From the NCBI RefSeq assembly GCF_001039355.2, contig NW_019775972.1, forward strand, positions 1-64,000: DNA of 64,000 bases, read 5' to 3'. The DNA comes from Lingula anatina (taxonomy: Eukaryota; Brachiopoda; Lingulata; Lingulida; Lingulidae). Numbering within the stretch: position 1 is the stretch's first letter; each line of letters begins with the position of its first letter. The notes under the pieces were generated by a model. It saw only the letters and a program-made list of their open reading frames with translations, searched no databases and was not told the origin of the DNA. This document shows positions 45,301 through 60,300 of this stretch, piece after piece. A program made the translations under genes and the position numbers.

Positions 45301-48300
45301 TTGTAATATCAGATGATTCTTTTGTGTCAGAGTCACTCCCTGAGCTTCCATCAAATCCAAGATTTTCATAGACTTCCAAATTTGGAGATGTCATTCTGAG
45401 AGATGGTCCTTTATCACCAATGCCATGTATCCTGTAAGGTTCTTTCATTCCATGATCACTTTCAGAACTCTCTCTGTCTTCAGAATCATCTTCAGACTCC
45501 AATACTTCAGGAACTGCTGTGAGAGTTCGTCTGCATAGATGTTGTGCACTTGTTAGCTGATCTAACGAAAAAGGGTGATTTGATTTTTCTGGGGGTACTT
45601 CCTCATTTTCTAAATTGTCATCAAATGCCAAATTCACAAAAGATGTCATATTTTCTGCAAACACTGGTGGATTTGGTATGTTCTGAGATTGTCCTTCAAT
45701 GTGGAAATCTGGTTCACTGCTGTATGAACCTTTTGCTTCAGGATCACTTTCTGATGAGGCTTCATCAAATCCAAAATTATCAAAAACTTGCTGATTTCTA
45801 GGAATTGATGTTTGGTCACTGTTATATGGACTAATCTGAAATGATTCGTCTTTTTCCATGTCATTTTCAGTAGCCACAAAGGGTTCTTGTGTATCTTCCT
45901 TATTGCTGGATACTGCAAGGGGTGTTTCTATTAGTGTCTCTTCAGGTTTTCCAGTGCTGCTTTTTGCATCACTTCCATCATTAGCCAGTGTTCTGCTTTC
46001 TTCAGTTGTTTGATGGGATACTTGCACATTTGGGTAGCTTGCAGAGTTTGCCTTGTCTACGTTTAATCCAACAACACCAACTGATTCATCCTCTGTATCT
46101 TCCCATTCTTCTAGCAGTGGATCACACTCAGCTCTACGGCTGCTTGTTCCTATCTGAGCCTTCAATGTCGCATGTTTCTGATCTACATCAACTTTGCCCA
46201 CTTTGGCTGTTCTAAGTAGTCCTGCAGCAGAAGCAGAGGGGTCAGAAACCAGCTCTTCTTCCCCTGCCTTTGACCATAATGTTTCAGAAGTTTTAAATGG
46301 TGTTTTCATTTCTCCCTTAATTCTCTGATCTGCTGGTGGTTCTGTACTGCCCAAGACACTTAGTAACATAGAATTACTTTCAGAAGATTGGTCTGGTTTT
46401 TGTTCCACAATTATTCTGTTTGGTGTTTGAACATCATGGCTGGGATCTGCATCTGAATCTGATAATTTCTTTTCTTTTTCAAAAGAGTCTTGTATTTCTT
46501 CAGAGGGCAGAATACTTTGGAAATCAGTAAGATGCCCCTCCAGTTGGATATCAGATGCCTCTCTAGTTGGGAATGAAAGGCTACTGGAAGGTCTCTGATC
46601 TGTAATGTCTGTACTACTGCCAATACTTGTTGGCGAGCCATCTTCATTCTCTTTGATTAAATCTGATGAAGAGTTGGTCACTTCTTCACATCTAGCTATG
46701 TCTTCCTCTGAGTCACCAAATCCTTCATGGTTTCTGTCTGCTTGGAGGGTCTGAACCTGAGCAACTGGTATACTCTGTTCATCAGGATTGGCTTCTATTG
46801 GTTTATAGGCAGTCAATACTTGCTTTTCATGTACTGAATCATGCTTGAGAATCTCATCATTTTGTGCTGCAGATAAAACATCCTCTCTGCCATGAGACTG
46901 CTCAGTCGGCACATCAGATGGTAGATGTGAAGATGGTCTAATAGACTTTAGCTCTAGTTGTGGCTTGATGTCCTCTTTATGCTGCTGTTCCTCATGATAC
47001 TTTGTAATTTCTCTGGGTGCTTGTATCAACTTTTCTGGCTGAGGCAAAAGATGCATCTCTTCATTTTCTCCCATTGTGAGAATGCTCACATTTTCAACTT
47101 GTTCTATATCCTCATTTGGAATGACTTTTGCAATATGACTTTGATCTTCAGCTAAAGCAGATACATTTTTGTCTTCTTTTATTCCTTTTTCTTCTACCAT
47201 TGACAAATTGTCTTTTCCCTTTGGTGCATGAATATCCTGTTTTCTTCCAGCAACCTCGTCTTTCATAGAAGAGATCTCACCTTCTTTTCCTGCTGTGAGT
47301 TGCCTTTCTTCAGTATTACTCATGTCATTTGTAGAAGATGGCACAGATGCACCCATGAGCAACAGCTGTTGTTTTTGATATACTGTTGCAGAACCTGTAT
47401 CATTCTTAGTTGCATTCGCCGCTTGGTTATTTAGTTCAGAAACAGGCTTAAGTCCTATTTCTGCACCATCTTCATCTTCAGGTGGAATTTCATACCTTGA
47501 ACTCAAATCCCCTATTTTAATCTGTTCACTTGGCAGGGAATTCTCTCTTGGGTCTCTAACTACTTGAACAGATAGAGGAATTTGCTTTGTTTGCTGAGGG
47601 TACTGTACAGCAGAAACTCTACCCAATTCTGCTCTCTGACCACTTCCTAAAGGTTTTCCTTCATTGCTGGGCAATTCTGTTGCCAACTCATTTGTAACTA
47701 ACACACCATGGGCATTTTCCTCAGTCTTCTCAATATCCATGTTACTTTCAGATGGGTTCTTTTCAGTTGCATTTTTAATAACCAGTGACTCATTTATGCT
47801 TGGTAGAATGCCTGCATCATCTTCATCACTAATGGCTTTGTCCAGTGCAGCCATACTGTCTTCAATTTCATGCATTAACCAAGTAGGGATATAGACACCC
47901 TGCTTATCACTTGGGAGGCTTTCATGTTTCCCAACTGAAGGCATTACAGCAGAAACACCTGTGGGAACTGATTCTGGAGAATCTGGAGGTTGATTTTCGC
48001 CAAAGCTATTCATCTGTTGGCCTTGTGTCTGTTCTTCTGACCTTTGTCTCATCCCTCTCTTTTCATCTAGGCTTCTTTTAACAGTCCCAGGCTCTTCAAC
48101 CAAGATTCTACTTTCAGCTTCCTCTTGCATTGGGGGTTGCTGCTGAGGACTATTGTGATCTGCTACCAATATCTTGCTTATGGAGTTTTTAACATCTAAC
48201 TCCTTACAAGGAACTACGCCTTGTTCAATATCAGGTGTCGAGGTTTTTTGCTCTTCAAATTGGACACTAGTCTTTTCATTCTCCAATCCACTATACTGCT

Positions 48301-51300
48301 GTGTCCTTGTAACCTCTTCTTGCTCCTCAGAGCTAACGTCAGACTGTAGAATGTTTATGGGGTTTTCTCTTTTCTTGACAGGTGTACTACTTTTTAGCAA
48401 GCCAGATGATGATGGTAGTTTAGGTGTTGTCACTTGCTGTTTCTTGTCCCTGTCCACAGGCTTATTATTATCAGCATCTTTTGACAATCCATTTCCATCT
48501 GTAACCTTTAGCAATGGCAATTCAGACATTTCTGTTTTCTTTTCCATGTCAGGTTCCTTCAGAACACCTACCACACCAGTCAGTTGAGATGTACCGATAG
48601 AGAGATCTTGAGGGGCGGCTTGGACCTCAGAGACAGGAGGCATCTGTATATCTTCTGGTTTTCTTTCCACTTTGATATCTCTCTCAACTAGTTTTTCTGG
48701 GTGTTCCTCACACTTTTTGTGCATCTGAATCACTTCTGTTGTTTCTGTGACAACCAAAGGTGGGGTTATTGGTGTGTCAGGCACTGTGTCACATCCTGCC
48801 TCTTCCTTGTCAAGGGTAGGATGCAAAGTATCTGTTTCATTTACAGCCTGTGAGTTTACATTTGAAGCATTCTCAAATGCCTTCTCACTGGTACATCCCA
48901 CTAAAATATCATCGTTTTCTTTCACTTTCAAAACAGTTTCTTTATTTTGCTGAACGTCTGATACTGATGTGGGACTTTGTGTAGATTCTGATTTAAAACT
49001 GGTCCCTGCTATCTCTAGCTGCAAAGCCCCAAGTTTACCCATGATGGCATCAAAGCTAGAGTTCTCAGGACTGGGTGGAGAGGCCACATTTTCTGTACTA
49101 ACTGTTTTTCCTTCTCTTGATGGTGGAGAGTCTACAGCAAGAACTTCATCACTTGTTTCCTGAAGTAACTGTAAAGTATCTTCATGATCCTCAGAAATAG
49201 CAGCAATTGTAGATGGACTCAGTGAATTTTCCATGGTTGATTTCTTTCTGAAACCCAAATCTAGTGATTTCTTTGCTAGGTTTTCTGAATCTCTAAGAGC
49301 CCTGCTAAGTTTCTCTGCATATTCCTGTTCTAGTTCTTCAAGTTTCTTGGGTATATCCTCCATCGAGTCATCAGAGTATTCTAACATCCTGTCTGCTTTG
49401 GTTGACTGTATCCTGTTGGAAAGTGGGGTTGCGAATTCCCCTCCTCTTGGGGATTCCATCATGGCAACTGAAGCTCTCCTGTTGGCAGGTTTCTTTCCTG
49501 TTGCAAGATCCTCTGATGACACCGTTCTTTCAGGGGGAGGTGGTGAGTTTCTACTGAGCTTGTACTTGCCATGTTTCACATCAGTGTCTTTTACTATTGC
49601 ACCATCTGTTCCAATATCTTGATCTTTTTCTTCAGTAGACGGCACATCTAATCCGTTTTTATGTTTATCTTCCAAAGAGCCTGAAGCAGATGATATTCGT
49701 GGAGACATTCTGCCTTTTGGGCTTCCATAGGGGCTTCTACCACTTTGTTCAAATGTCTTCTTTCCAGATGTTGAATTGCTAGGTGATGCATCATTATCAA
49801 GATCATCCAGACTCCTAGACCTGCTCATAAACACAAAAGTGATACTATCAGTGCTTACTGATCTAGTGCTGAAATAGTCATCAGCTTCAAGAATGGAGTC
49901 AGCAGACAGTGATCGAGTATAATCAGTTTTGTCCTTTGGTGGCTCAACAGATATTTGGGAATCAATGTCAGAAACTGAAGGTGACCTCATCATGATGCGT
50001 CTAAAATGAAACAGGTAGTCAATGTCACTGTGTTCAAATTTTGCACACTTTGCTGCTAAGATTTCCTCTTGTGTTAAAACTGTCTCACTTTCAGCAAAAT
50101 CCTGCTGCTCTGCTGGGTTTTCAGTGGCAGGCTGTTGGTCATTGATTTCTTCTGAAGTCTCCGGTTTTATTACTTGCAGAGAGGGCGTGACAAATTTCAC
50201 AGATCTGATGAGCTGTACATCAGGCTCTTTGAATAAAAGGGAACCTTTTTCTGCTTGATCTTTGTCATCTAGGAGATTGACTTCATGTATGCCAGAAGCT
50301 GAGTCTGCTGTAGAATCCTCAACTTCAGAAGCAGTGGGTAAGCTGCTTGCTTGTGACTGTTTCCTTGGTTGGATTATATACCTATAACTTTCATCCTGCA
50401 AATTCCTGCCAACTCCATTACCTGAAAAGTTGTCTGATTCAGTGGGAATGGCTGCAACACCTTCATGATAAGGAGGTAAAAAAGGTGACACACTCCTGTT
50501 GAGTGCATTGATGGCATCAAGAGCAGCCTCCTGAGACCTTTGACCCACCACCTGGAGATTAGGTTGCAAAACTGCTGCTGTGTCTTCAACTGGCTCTTGT
50601 TCTAAACTTGACTCTTGTTCTAAACTTGAAAGATCTTCATCTTGTTCCAGTAATGGAGAAACTGATTTCAGACCTTTCAGTGATCTCTTCTTTGACATTT
50701 CTTGCTGAACCTCAATGTCAACATCAGTGGGAAATGTCCCAGGTCTCATTTGTTGAGTTGGGGATCCTGGTATGGATGTAAGGAGTTCACCCGCCATAGG
50801 CATCTCTAGTTTCTTGCCAGGTGATTTTGGTGGTGAAACTCGCTTCATTTCCCTTCCCAGAACTTCAACCCCCATTGAGACCCCTGATCTCTCACCATCT
50901 GAAGACCCATTGCTGGATTCATAATCAAATACATTCCCAGAGTCTGTTAAAGGGGCCTTAGGTTGCAAAGGACTAGGGATAGCTTTTGCTGCTTTTTTAT
51001 CTAAACTATGTTTACGTTTCAGACTTTTTAATTCTGATTCAGTCAAAGTTGGTGACCATTTTGAAGTAGCTGCAAATGCCTCAACGGTGGCAGACCTTTT
51101 GTCAACAGGTGGTGGGGTGCCACCTTTATCAAACAGAAGTTTGTTGGAATCATACATTCTGCTTGATCTTGGTGAAACTGTGGTAGACAATTCACCATCT
51201 GTGCAATCTGAACTGATCGCAGAATCACTCAGACTATGTCTTGATCGCCGCCTTTCCAGATCTTTCCTCAGTAATTCGGTCAAGGTTTTTTCATCCATAT

Positions 51301-54300
51301 CTGATAGGTGCTCCTTGAGAATCTGACTCGGGTGATCTCCCCTGGCTAGTGCTTTGGAAATTTCCAGGATTTCTCTGTCTTTCATTTGTTTCAGTGCTGG
51401 TACAACAGACTGCACCTGTGTGGATTCTGTGACAGCATAGGCTGGTTCTTGAGACACTGGTGGTTCCGCAAGATAGGCAGACCTGGGAAACTTGGATGCC
51501 AATGGTACAATATTTTTCTGGCCAGAATCACTAACATCTTTCTGTGGCATCTGCTGGTTAATGGGCACTAAATCTTGCTTTTGAAAAGATCCTCCGCTTT
51601 CTGTTTCTCTTGATTTATCATCTGGTGTAATGACTTTGTCAAGCAGAACGTCTCCCTTCTTTTCTGTTTGTGCAAGATTTTCATCCAAAGGAATGTCATT
51701 TTCTGATTTCGGGAACATAACCTCAAGAGCATTGCCAAATGCATTGGTGGGTAATTCTACAAATGCAGAATCCAAACTGCCCGATCTATTTCTTTTTGCA
51801 TTTGTTTCATGCACTGGTGACATGTTGCCATGGAGATCAACACTGTCCTTGCTGTCACCATGTCTGACACGGTTTCTTTCCTTTACAATCTGTGCAATGA
51901 CATTTGACATATTCTCCTTTGTACCCAAAATAGAGTCATTTCCCTCCATGTTTTCAGGTGTTGCATGATCATCAACATGTTGTGTAAGTGAAGCACTAGA
52001 CTTAGGAGCAATTTCTTCTTCCAGTGTACTGCCCTGCCTAGGGTTATCTTGGGTGCTATCTTCATTTTGCGCATGATTTTCAGATTCTGTCTGGACATCT
52101 GAGCTGAAGTTCTCACCATGTGGAATGGCATAAGCTAATGCAAGGTCTGCTATTTGTTTTAGTAACAGTTGCTTAGCAACACCAAGCCTCCCAGGCACGC
52201 CATCATCCATGTTCTCATCTTCTGAACTTGTGTCTGCATCTTCCTTAGAAGGTGGTTGACTGGTTGGATTATGCAGTCCACTTGCTATAGAAGGGCTGAG
52301 ATCCTGTGTTGGTGATTTTGGTGCATTTCCTTGAATTCTTTGCACCTGAGATTTCAAAAACGATCTTAGTTTATTAGGTGAACTAAACTGCTGTGTTGGT
52401 ACATTTTCTACATCTTCTTCTGTAACTGGAGACAAAGCCCCCAGTGACCTTTCTACAGAACCTTCATGCAGAGTTTTGGAACCAGCTTCTGGTTTCAAAG
52501 GAGAGTCAGATACACAACAACTGACTTGATCTTCTTTCATAGCAGAGGTAGGAAACTCGGGTGATGGCTTCATGTTGTTAGTTACATCAGGATCAGTTCT
52601 ATGGAAAGTCTGAGTTATTTGGGCTTCTGCAGCTCTTTCTCCATCACTGGAGGCAAGATTTTCATCATTAGGTTGACAAATGTCCATGTCATTTTCAATT
52701 TCAGGAATGTGCTCCCTTGATGATGGCGCTTCTGGTGATTGCAACAGGTCCAACTGAGATCTAGAATCATTGTCAGAATCTTTATTAAGCTGTGGGCAGC
52801 TGCCATAGGTTTTACCTCTCTTTACACTGAGTACACTTTCAGTGTCACTGCATGCCTCCGTGTCTGAATCATACTGAGGATTATTGATGAGTGCTTCAAG
52901 ACGCGCCATATGCTCTCGCACTGCTGGGTCAGCAATCACTATTCTACTTGTGTCAGCCTGGGACAAGCTACGCTTGAATGGGTCTCTTTCAATAATGACT
53001 TTCTCGGCATCAAGAATGTACTTAATACACAGCTTCAAGTGGGCATCAACTATCTCTTCTGTTCCAACTCTCACTCCACTGGCAAGCTGCTGCAGTATAT
53101 CATCTTCTGCACTGTGGATATTGGTTCTATGCTGAGGTGATTTCAGTTTTTCTTGAAATTCTAGCCATGGTTTTTCAGAGGGACCACCCTTTGTCTTGAC
53201 CTTACTTGCATCTTGCAGTTTTGCAGAATGCTTCAGAATATGAGAATTATCTTTGATGACAACATCAAAGTCCCCAATCTCTTCATCAGCTTCCTCCATT
53301 ATTCTCTCCAGGGTGTCATGGGCAACACCATCTCCTTGAACAAAGTACTCCCCACTGGTATCACTGGACTCTGATTCATGATCACTCTCCGAGTTCTCAG
53401 AAGGTGGAGTCCCTGATCTTCCTTTCTGAGGACTTTCAGATCTTGACCTTTTTATAGGTTTCTCACTTGGCGATGAAATACTGAAATCATCTTTTGAGAC
53501 CTTATTAATGTCACCAGAGAAAAACTTTCCCTTCACAGTTTCTGAGTGAACTGTTTGGGTTTTTGGAGCCTGAAGCTGGAGTTTCTGCTTTCTGGCATAT
53601 ATTTCTGCTTTTCTTCCAAGCACTCTTCCTCTTGTTTGAGGCAAAGGAGAAATATACTTTGCTTGATCAGTACGGACATCAGAGGCACCTCTGTCATGGC
53701 GCCGAGAGAAAAATTCATCCCCACTGTCACTGCTACTATTGTCAGCTTTGTCTCTTCTCTGACTAGATGATGATGATGTCTTCCTCTTTTTAGAAATGGG
53801 AGATTTTGCACCTGGGGAACTAACAGAATGCTTTGGGGATGACACCTGTTCCACCTCCAGACCACTGAGATCTAGAGATGAAGAACTTGATGAAGAAGAG
53901 AGTTCATCAGAGGAATCCACAGACATGCCCCGTGGAGTGACAATGCCAGATTCCAATAAATCTGGTACTGCTATGGAGGACTGAGATTTTTCTAAGCGTA
54001 AAAGTGGACGTCTTCTGACAGAGTCACTTTCTGATGCCTGCTTTTCCACTGATTTGTCGCTTTCTCCAGTCATATGTGCTATGTCTTTGTTTGGAGCGTC
54101 AGCTTCCTCAGAGGTGGTAAGTAGTTGGCCTTGAAATGCAGGTTTAACGAAAGATATCACAGGTGTATCTGAAGCAGCCACCAACTCTCCTTGGTCTTCA
54201 ACTGATGAATCTTCACTTGTCTCTTCTTCTTGATGATCAACTTTCTTTTTAGATGCCTGGGATGTGCCATCTCTCTGCACCACAGATTCTGTCAAAGATG

Positions 54301-57300
54301 GCTGAATTATAGCTGTCTCTACATCTGTATGCAGATTTGGCTCCTTGACATCTTCGTTTGATAAAACTGACATCACCATATCTGAAATTAGTAATTTAAA
54401 AATGAAAACAAAAGTAAAAACTTAGCAGAACAAAACAGTTAACAAATCTACAGAGAAAATAAATATCTTAATTGTTCTCAATCAAATACAATTTACTTCA
54501 ACATTTGTCAAACAATTTATATACCAGTATATGGCTAGAATCCATTATTTCACAACATTAAAAAATGCAGTATTAGTTCATATGATTATAATAAATTCAT
54601 CACTAAATCTTTTAAAACAAGCTTCAAGAATAGGCAACCTTTTTTATGAGAACTGATGTTAAAGACATTTTTCTGCCATACCTTTCAATGAAGACTGGTT
54701 GTTGTAATCTTGCCCTTCATTAGGGGAAGGCAGGTCCTTCATATCCCCCGCTGTAACAGGAGTGATGACCTGAGGAGGTGACAGCACCATCTCCTGGTCA
54801 TCCTCTGCTCCACTCAAGTCAACTTCTTTTCCCAATGAACTTTTCTCCGATGGCAACGAACCTTGCTGTAATGGGGTGTGATCAATTGGAGACCTTGACC
54901 TTGTTCTAGGTGAAATATCTCTGGGCAAAGACTTTTTCTTTTCATGGTATCTTGAAGATGTTGGTTTGTCAGATGCTTGAGGAGACACTGATCTGGCACT
55001 CCGTGTTCGTTTCTCACTTTCTTCTAAGGGAAGTGTTTTTAGTGCTCCATCATTCAGTGCCATAAACTGACTAGGCATGGAGGCCTTTGAAGATCCTCCC
55101 AACACGCTTTGACTTACTACACCAGTTACTTCCTGAGGCATAGTGGTATCAATTTTTGAACCAAGCACCATTCTTTCAGTATGATCTCCATTTTTGTCTG
55201 GACTTAGAGAGCTTACTGATTCTGTATTGTTTTCTGATATATCACTTGCAGCTAATACATCTGTTGGCATTACTAATTTGTCAGCAGGAAAGGTTTTGCT
55301 ATCTGAATCTTGTGCCTGAGTCAGCTGTGCCATATGACAACCTGTACCCACGGTTCTTTCTGGCTCATTTGTAAAATTTTTAGCAGGCAGTGGAACCAAG
55401 GCTGTGTCACCTGCTTGGTTTGTCTCAGCTTTGTTAGATCTAATCTCACTTTCTAATGGCTTCCCATGGGTCTGTGTAAGTGATACTGGTGTCATGTCTT
55501 CTGTCACTTTATTCATTTCTGTGGTTTGTAAATTATTTGGTGAATTGTTCAAATCAGAAGTGTTACTTTCAGGTGGCATCTGGCCATCTACTGCAGTTTG
55601 ACATGACTCTTGGCCAAAGTTTTTCACTTCTTGTTCATCTAGATCATGTTTTATTTCACCTAAATGGTCTGTATTAACTGGCTTGGTATACCATCCACCA
55701 CTGCCTTGTGCATTGCCATCTTCAGGTGTATTCCATATCTGCTCCTCTGGTTGATTACCCATCACACCTAGAGTGGTCTTGCCCTGGGGTACTGGCGGAA
55801 ACGAGCTAGACTCAATGGGTTGCATGGATTCAATGGCTGTTATACCACCATCACCTCTTTCAGCCATCTCACCATCTTGAAGAGACAGCACTGAAGATAC
55901 CATATCTGTAAAAAGAGATTGATAAATTTCTGTCATGATACCAAACTACATGATATATAGATTTTCATGGGAATCACTGAAAATCTCATGGATATCTGCT
56001 ATGTGCTTAAATCATATTAATTTCTGGTCTTTTAAAGAATGACCAGCATGGAACCTCTTTAGATTTACATTTTAAATCTATGACCATGTGTGTGTGAAAG
56101 TGCATGCACGAATGCCTGTTTGCGTACGGGTGTGTTTGACATCTTTTTAAGCTGAAGTATGTGCTTCACAGTACATCTAAATACCTTTCAGTGAAGACTG
56201 CGATGGAGTCTGGTAATCCTCGTCAAAAGAAGTACATGTATCACCTGATGCTGGATCACCTGGCACTGGGTCACCTGACACTGAGGCACCTGACACTAAG
56301 TCACCTGATACTGTGTCACCTGACACTGGGTCACATGGCACTATGTCATATGACTGCACTACCAGAGTGTCACTGCCTGCTGTATTACTGCCTGGTTTGG
56401 TACAAACAGGGACTAGCTTTGGAACTTCAGACCAAGGAGACGAAAACTCAACAGCTGTCATGTTGCTGCCAATTGCCAATGGTGGTTTGATGTTTTTATC
56501 TTCTGTGTTTTTATCTTCCCCAATTGATTCACTCCTTGGTCTGGTGTATGGACGTACTTCTTCAGGTGTCTTAACTTCTGACAGAGGCTGAACCTTGAAC
56601 GCGTCCGAGACATTGTTTTGCTTTGGTTTGGTAAATACAGGGTTTGTATTCTGGATCTCAGATCTGTCCTCTTTCAGCATAACTGGTGCATTTTCAGCCT
56701 CTAAAACATTTTCTGCCACTGATCTGGTATCCACAGAGATATGCTTTGGCAACTGGGAAGGGCTAGCAGGAAAATTTGTATCAATTTCATCTGCATTTTC
56801 TACACTGATATCTTTGGTGAAAGCCACACCATGTTTTAAATCCTCTGTATGAGCAGGTAGCTCAGTTTCCATTTTAGTGCTAACACCCTCTTGTTTGAAT
56901 TGTTCTGTGTCTTCAGTAGTTTGGCTAGGAGATTCACTCACACTTGGCACTTCATTTTGTGAGACAGTTACTATGAGGGTATCACTGGACGGAATAGCTG
57001 GAATGACTTGTGGAGACACATGCCCAAGTTCAGATTCTGTCAAATTATGGAAGCTAGCACCAGGGACTACTTGGTCACGTGGCAAAGCCTCCTGAGCATC
57101 AGGTATCAAGGACGGAATATTTTCTGGAGTCACACTAGGACTCCACTGGGGACCTTGCTGTAACTCCTGGATTGCTTGTGCAAGCTCACTGGTGATATTT
57201 GTTTGAAATGTTGCCACCAGATTAGGGATATTATGTAGCAGTTCTTGGGCACTTATTTCATCAGAGACTGAACTTTCTTCTGCATCAGCATACATGGAAT

Positions 57301-60300
57301 CAGAAGAAGTCTCACAACACACAAAAGGTCTTTGTAGGTGACCCATTTGTTGTTCTCGTATCTGATTTTCATAATCAAGAAAAGAATCCACTGACCGGGT
57401 TTCAGCAGCAACTGGTTTATCATCAGTTCTGGAAAGACTTTCAGCAGACACTGACCTTTCACGTATGAAATCTCGTTTGTTTACAGTATTATCATTTGAA
57501 TCTGCACAAGTATCTGTAACAATGCTGGGTTCAATCATTTGATCTGGATTTTTCTGTGAGGCACTCTGGATATCTATCTTCTTCAAATTTTCATAGGAAG
57601 AATCTACAGATTTTGGCACATTATCATACAAAGACTCATCAGAGCTTTTGGGCTTCTTTTCAGCAAGTCTTAATGCCTCCAACTCTCTACTTTGTAAAAG
57701 CTGAACTTTCTCGGGACTAGGAAATTTATCAGGCTTCACATATTTGCTAGGTTCAAGCTCAACATTAGTGACTGATGATAGTATTTCTTCAGGGGTGATT
57801 TCTCTTTCCATAGGCTCACTGTGTGGTTCAGCCATACTGGAATATGTTCCAGTAAAACTTAAGGCACCTGTTAAATCTAGAGGCACATCTACCTCTTCTT
57901 GAGCATTATCATAAATTGATCTCCTATTTAGAGTTTCAGAAGGAGATGGGTGAGAAAAGTTTGATGTAGTTTCTGAGTCATGTAACGTGAAGATGCCACT
58001 TGTACCTTGCGAAAGAGCATCTAAAGAATGCTGGGATGGAAAAGCTATTTCTCTGTGGGCCAGGTCTTCCTCAGTTGAATCATGCTGAGACATGCCATCT
58101 CTTAAAGCATCCTTATCGTTCTGGATAAAGGAATCTCTGTTTGTTTCACTGTTATCATAAAGTGACGGTAATCTCTTCTGTGATATACCCTGATGATGAT
58201 TGGTTTCACTGTTCCCATCACTACATGTGTCAGTGGTATTAGTCTCTGAACTAATCCTTTTCTCTAGAGTACCCTGAGGACTTGACATTTCACTGTACGC
58301 AGAGTCAGATGAATCCCTTTCTGGCACTAAAGGTTGATGGTCAATTTCTGAAACATTTACTGTCAAACCTTTCATGACATTCAGTGGAGTATGAGTATCT
58401 ATAACTCCTTTTTCATCTTGACCTTGAATAGCCTCTTTTGTGATGTCAGCAGAGGTCTCTATGGCGTCTTGAATTGCCTGCTGATTGCTATTGGGAGATG
58501 ACATCGGTTCAAGAATCAAATCTGCACTGGTGTCGATGGCCTGTCTTATAACGCGAGTTTGAGTAGGAAATTCAGAGGAAGCATCAGGCAACTCCTCATG
58601 ACCCTTTTCCACTGCATAAACTTCCTGATTGGTCCAAACATTCACTTGTGACCTAGTCAACCCTGTTATCCTGGCAGGACGATTTTTATGCACTGAACTC
58701 TGGGGAACACCTGGAGCTTCCGAGTCAGCATTCTGAATTCTATTAGTGTGTGGTGTTGCAATATTATGAGCAACAGTGAACTCTGTAGGGCTATCTGACC
58801 CAGTTGACACATCTTCGTGGGGCTGTGGACTGGCAACATATTCCTTGGCAGTTCTGTTCATGCTGCTGTGATTTGATGTTTCTTTGCTATTAATGAATTC
58901 AGTCTCTATGGGGGAATTCCAGGACTCAATTTCAGTGACTCTAAGATCCAAGGGAGTTCTAGGCATTTTCAGTAAAGTCTGCACATTTTCTGCTGAGGTA
59001 GGATGGAATAACTGGGGACCTTCTTCAGTGCTCACTGATGCTGTTTCAGTCTGTGTTCCTTCCATTATAAGCATGTTGTCCACTATTGTTTCTTCAAATT
59101 CTATTTTGGTGACATGTGCGGTGCTGACTCTCTTGGGAGGCCCACTCTGCCATAGTTCAGTGGGTGTCACACATAACTCTCTCAGCCTCTCTGGTGTCCT
59201 GTCCCGAGATGGACCTGGTACATTGTCATATATGCTGTTTCTGTCAGCAGAACTGTCTCGTGACTTGACTGTTAATAATGATGCATCCTGAGAATCTGAA
59301 TTATCTTGGTCTCTGAAATGTTCTCCTCCCGAAAACTCCCTCATGTCTTGTTTTACATTCATTTCTGGTTGTTTGTCAACGCGTTTCCCAGATTTTCTAA
59401 CTTTGTGTGTAGCTTCTGGTTCTTCATGGATGACATCGTCTACCAGTTTTGTGGAGACTGGAATGTGCTGCCCCCTATTGTCAGATGGTGATGTTAGAGA
59501 AGAACTGTTGGGTATCTGCTCAGTCTGTGTTTCTGTGGTCACAGATACTTTCAATCCTCTCACAGGAGAAAGACTTCCAGAGCGTGTGCTGCTGTCTACA
59601 GTGCGGCCCTCAGAATGAGTCAAAGAATCATCCGAAAATATGCTGTCATTCTCAGATGTAATGTACTCTTCAGAGCTGGTGGTCTTCGAACGCTTGGACC
59701 GCATGCTGTCGAAAAGTTTTGGGATCGGCCGTCGCCGCCTTCTGGTTCCTGCAGAGCCCGGCCTGGGAGAAGTCTTGGTTTTGCCATCTTAAATGAAACA
59801 AAAATTGTCCTTAGTTAAAAAATATTATTTGTAAAAAATTATTATTTCTAAAAATGACAACTTGTTTAAGAAAATGGATAAATAGTGAGTGCATGGTATG
59901 GTTGACATTCTGTCAAACACACAACATTACACACAACAAAATGCTTTTTCAACTAATTTGCATAAAATGTACCATCATTTTATGGAACACTGTATGAAGC
60001 TGTGAACACAAAATAAGCACAAAAGTAAATGTGCATAATTTCCATGCTTTACTACTTCCACTTCTGTTTGCTAACAAACTCACCATTGTTCACTTCTATG
60101 CTATATCTTTTAAGTCAACAACACATCAGATTCTACTGATCACCTAGACCTATTTCAATGCCATTTCCTTGTCATACACACAAAAAAAATCTTTTCTGGG
60201 CATATCCAGTATACCTATTACATTTTCATTTTGTGTAGAATAATTAGGACAGCTATGTTTTTGTCCTAGTATTTATCCAGTCTTGTTTCTAGTAAAGCTC

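Noticed and set aside
30199-54000. Many open frames of 60-200 codons on the plus strand opposite the giant exons
   Set aside because: They are shadows of a Ser/Thr-rich minus-strand gene; they are rich in Leu, Val, Cys and Trp runs produced by antisense codons and have no family motifs.
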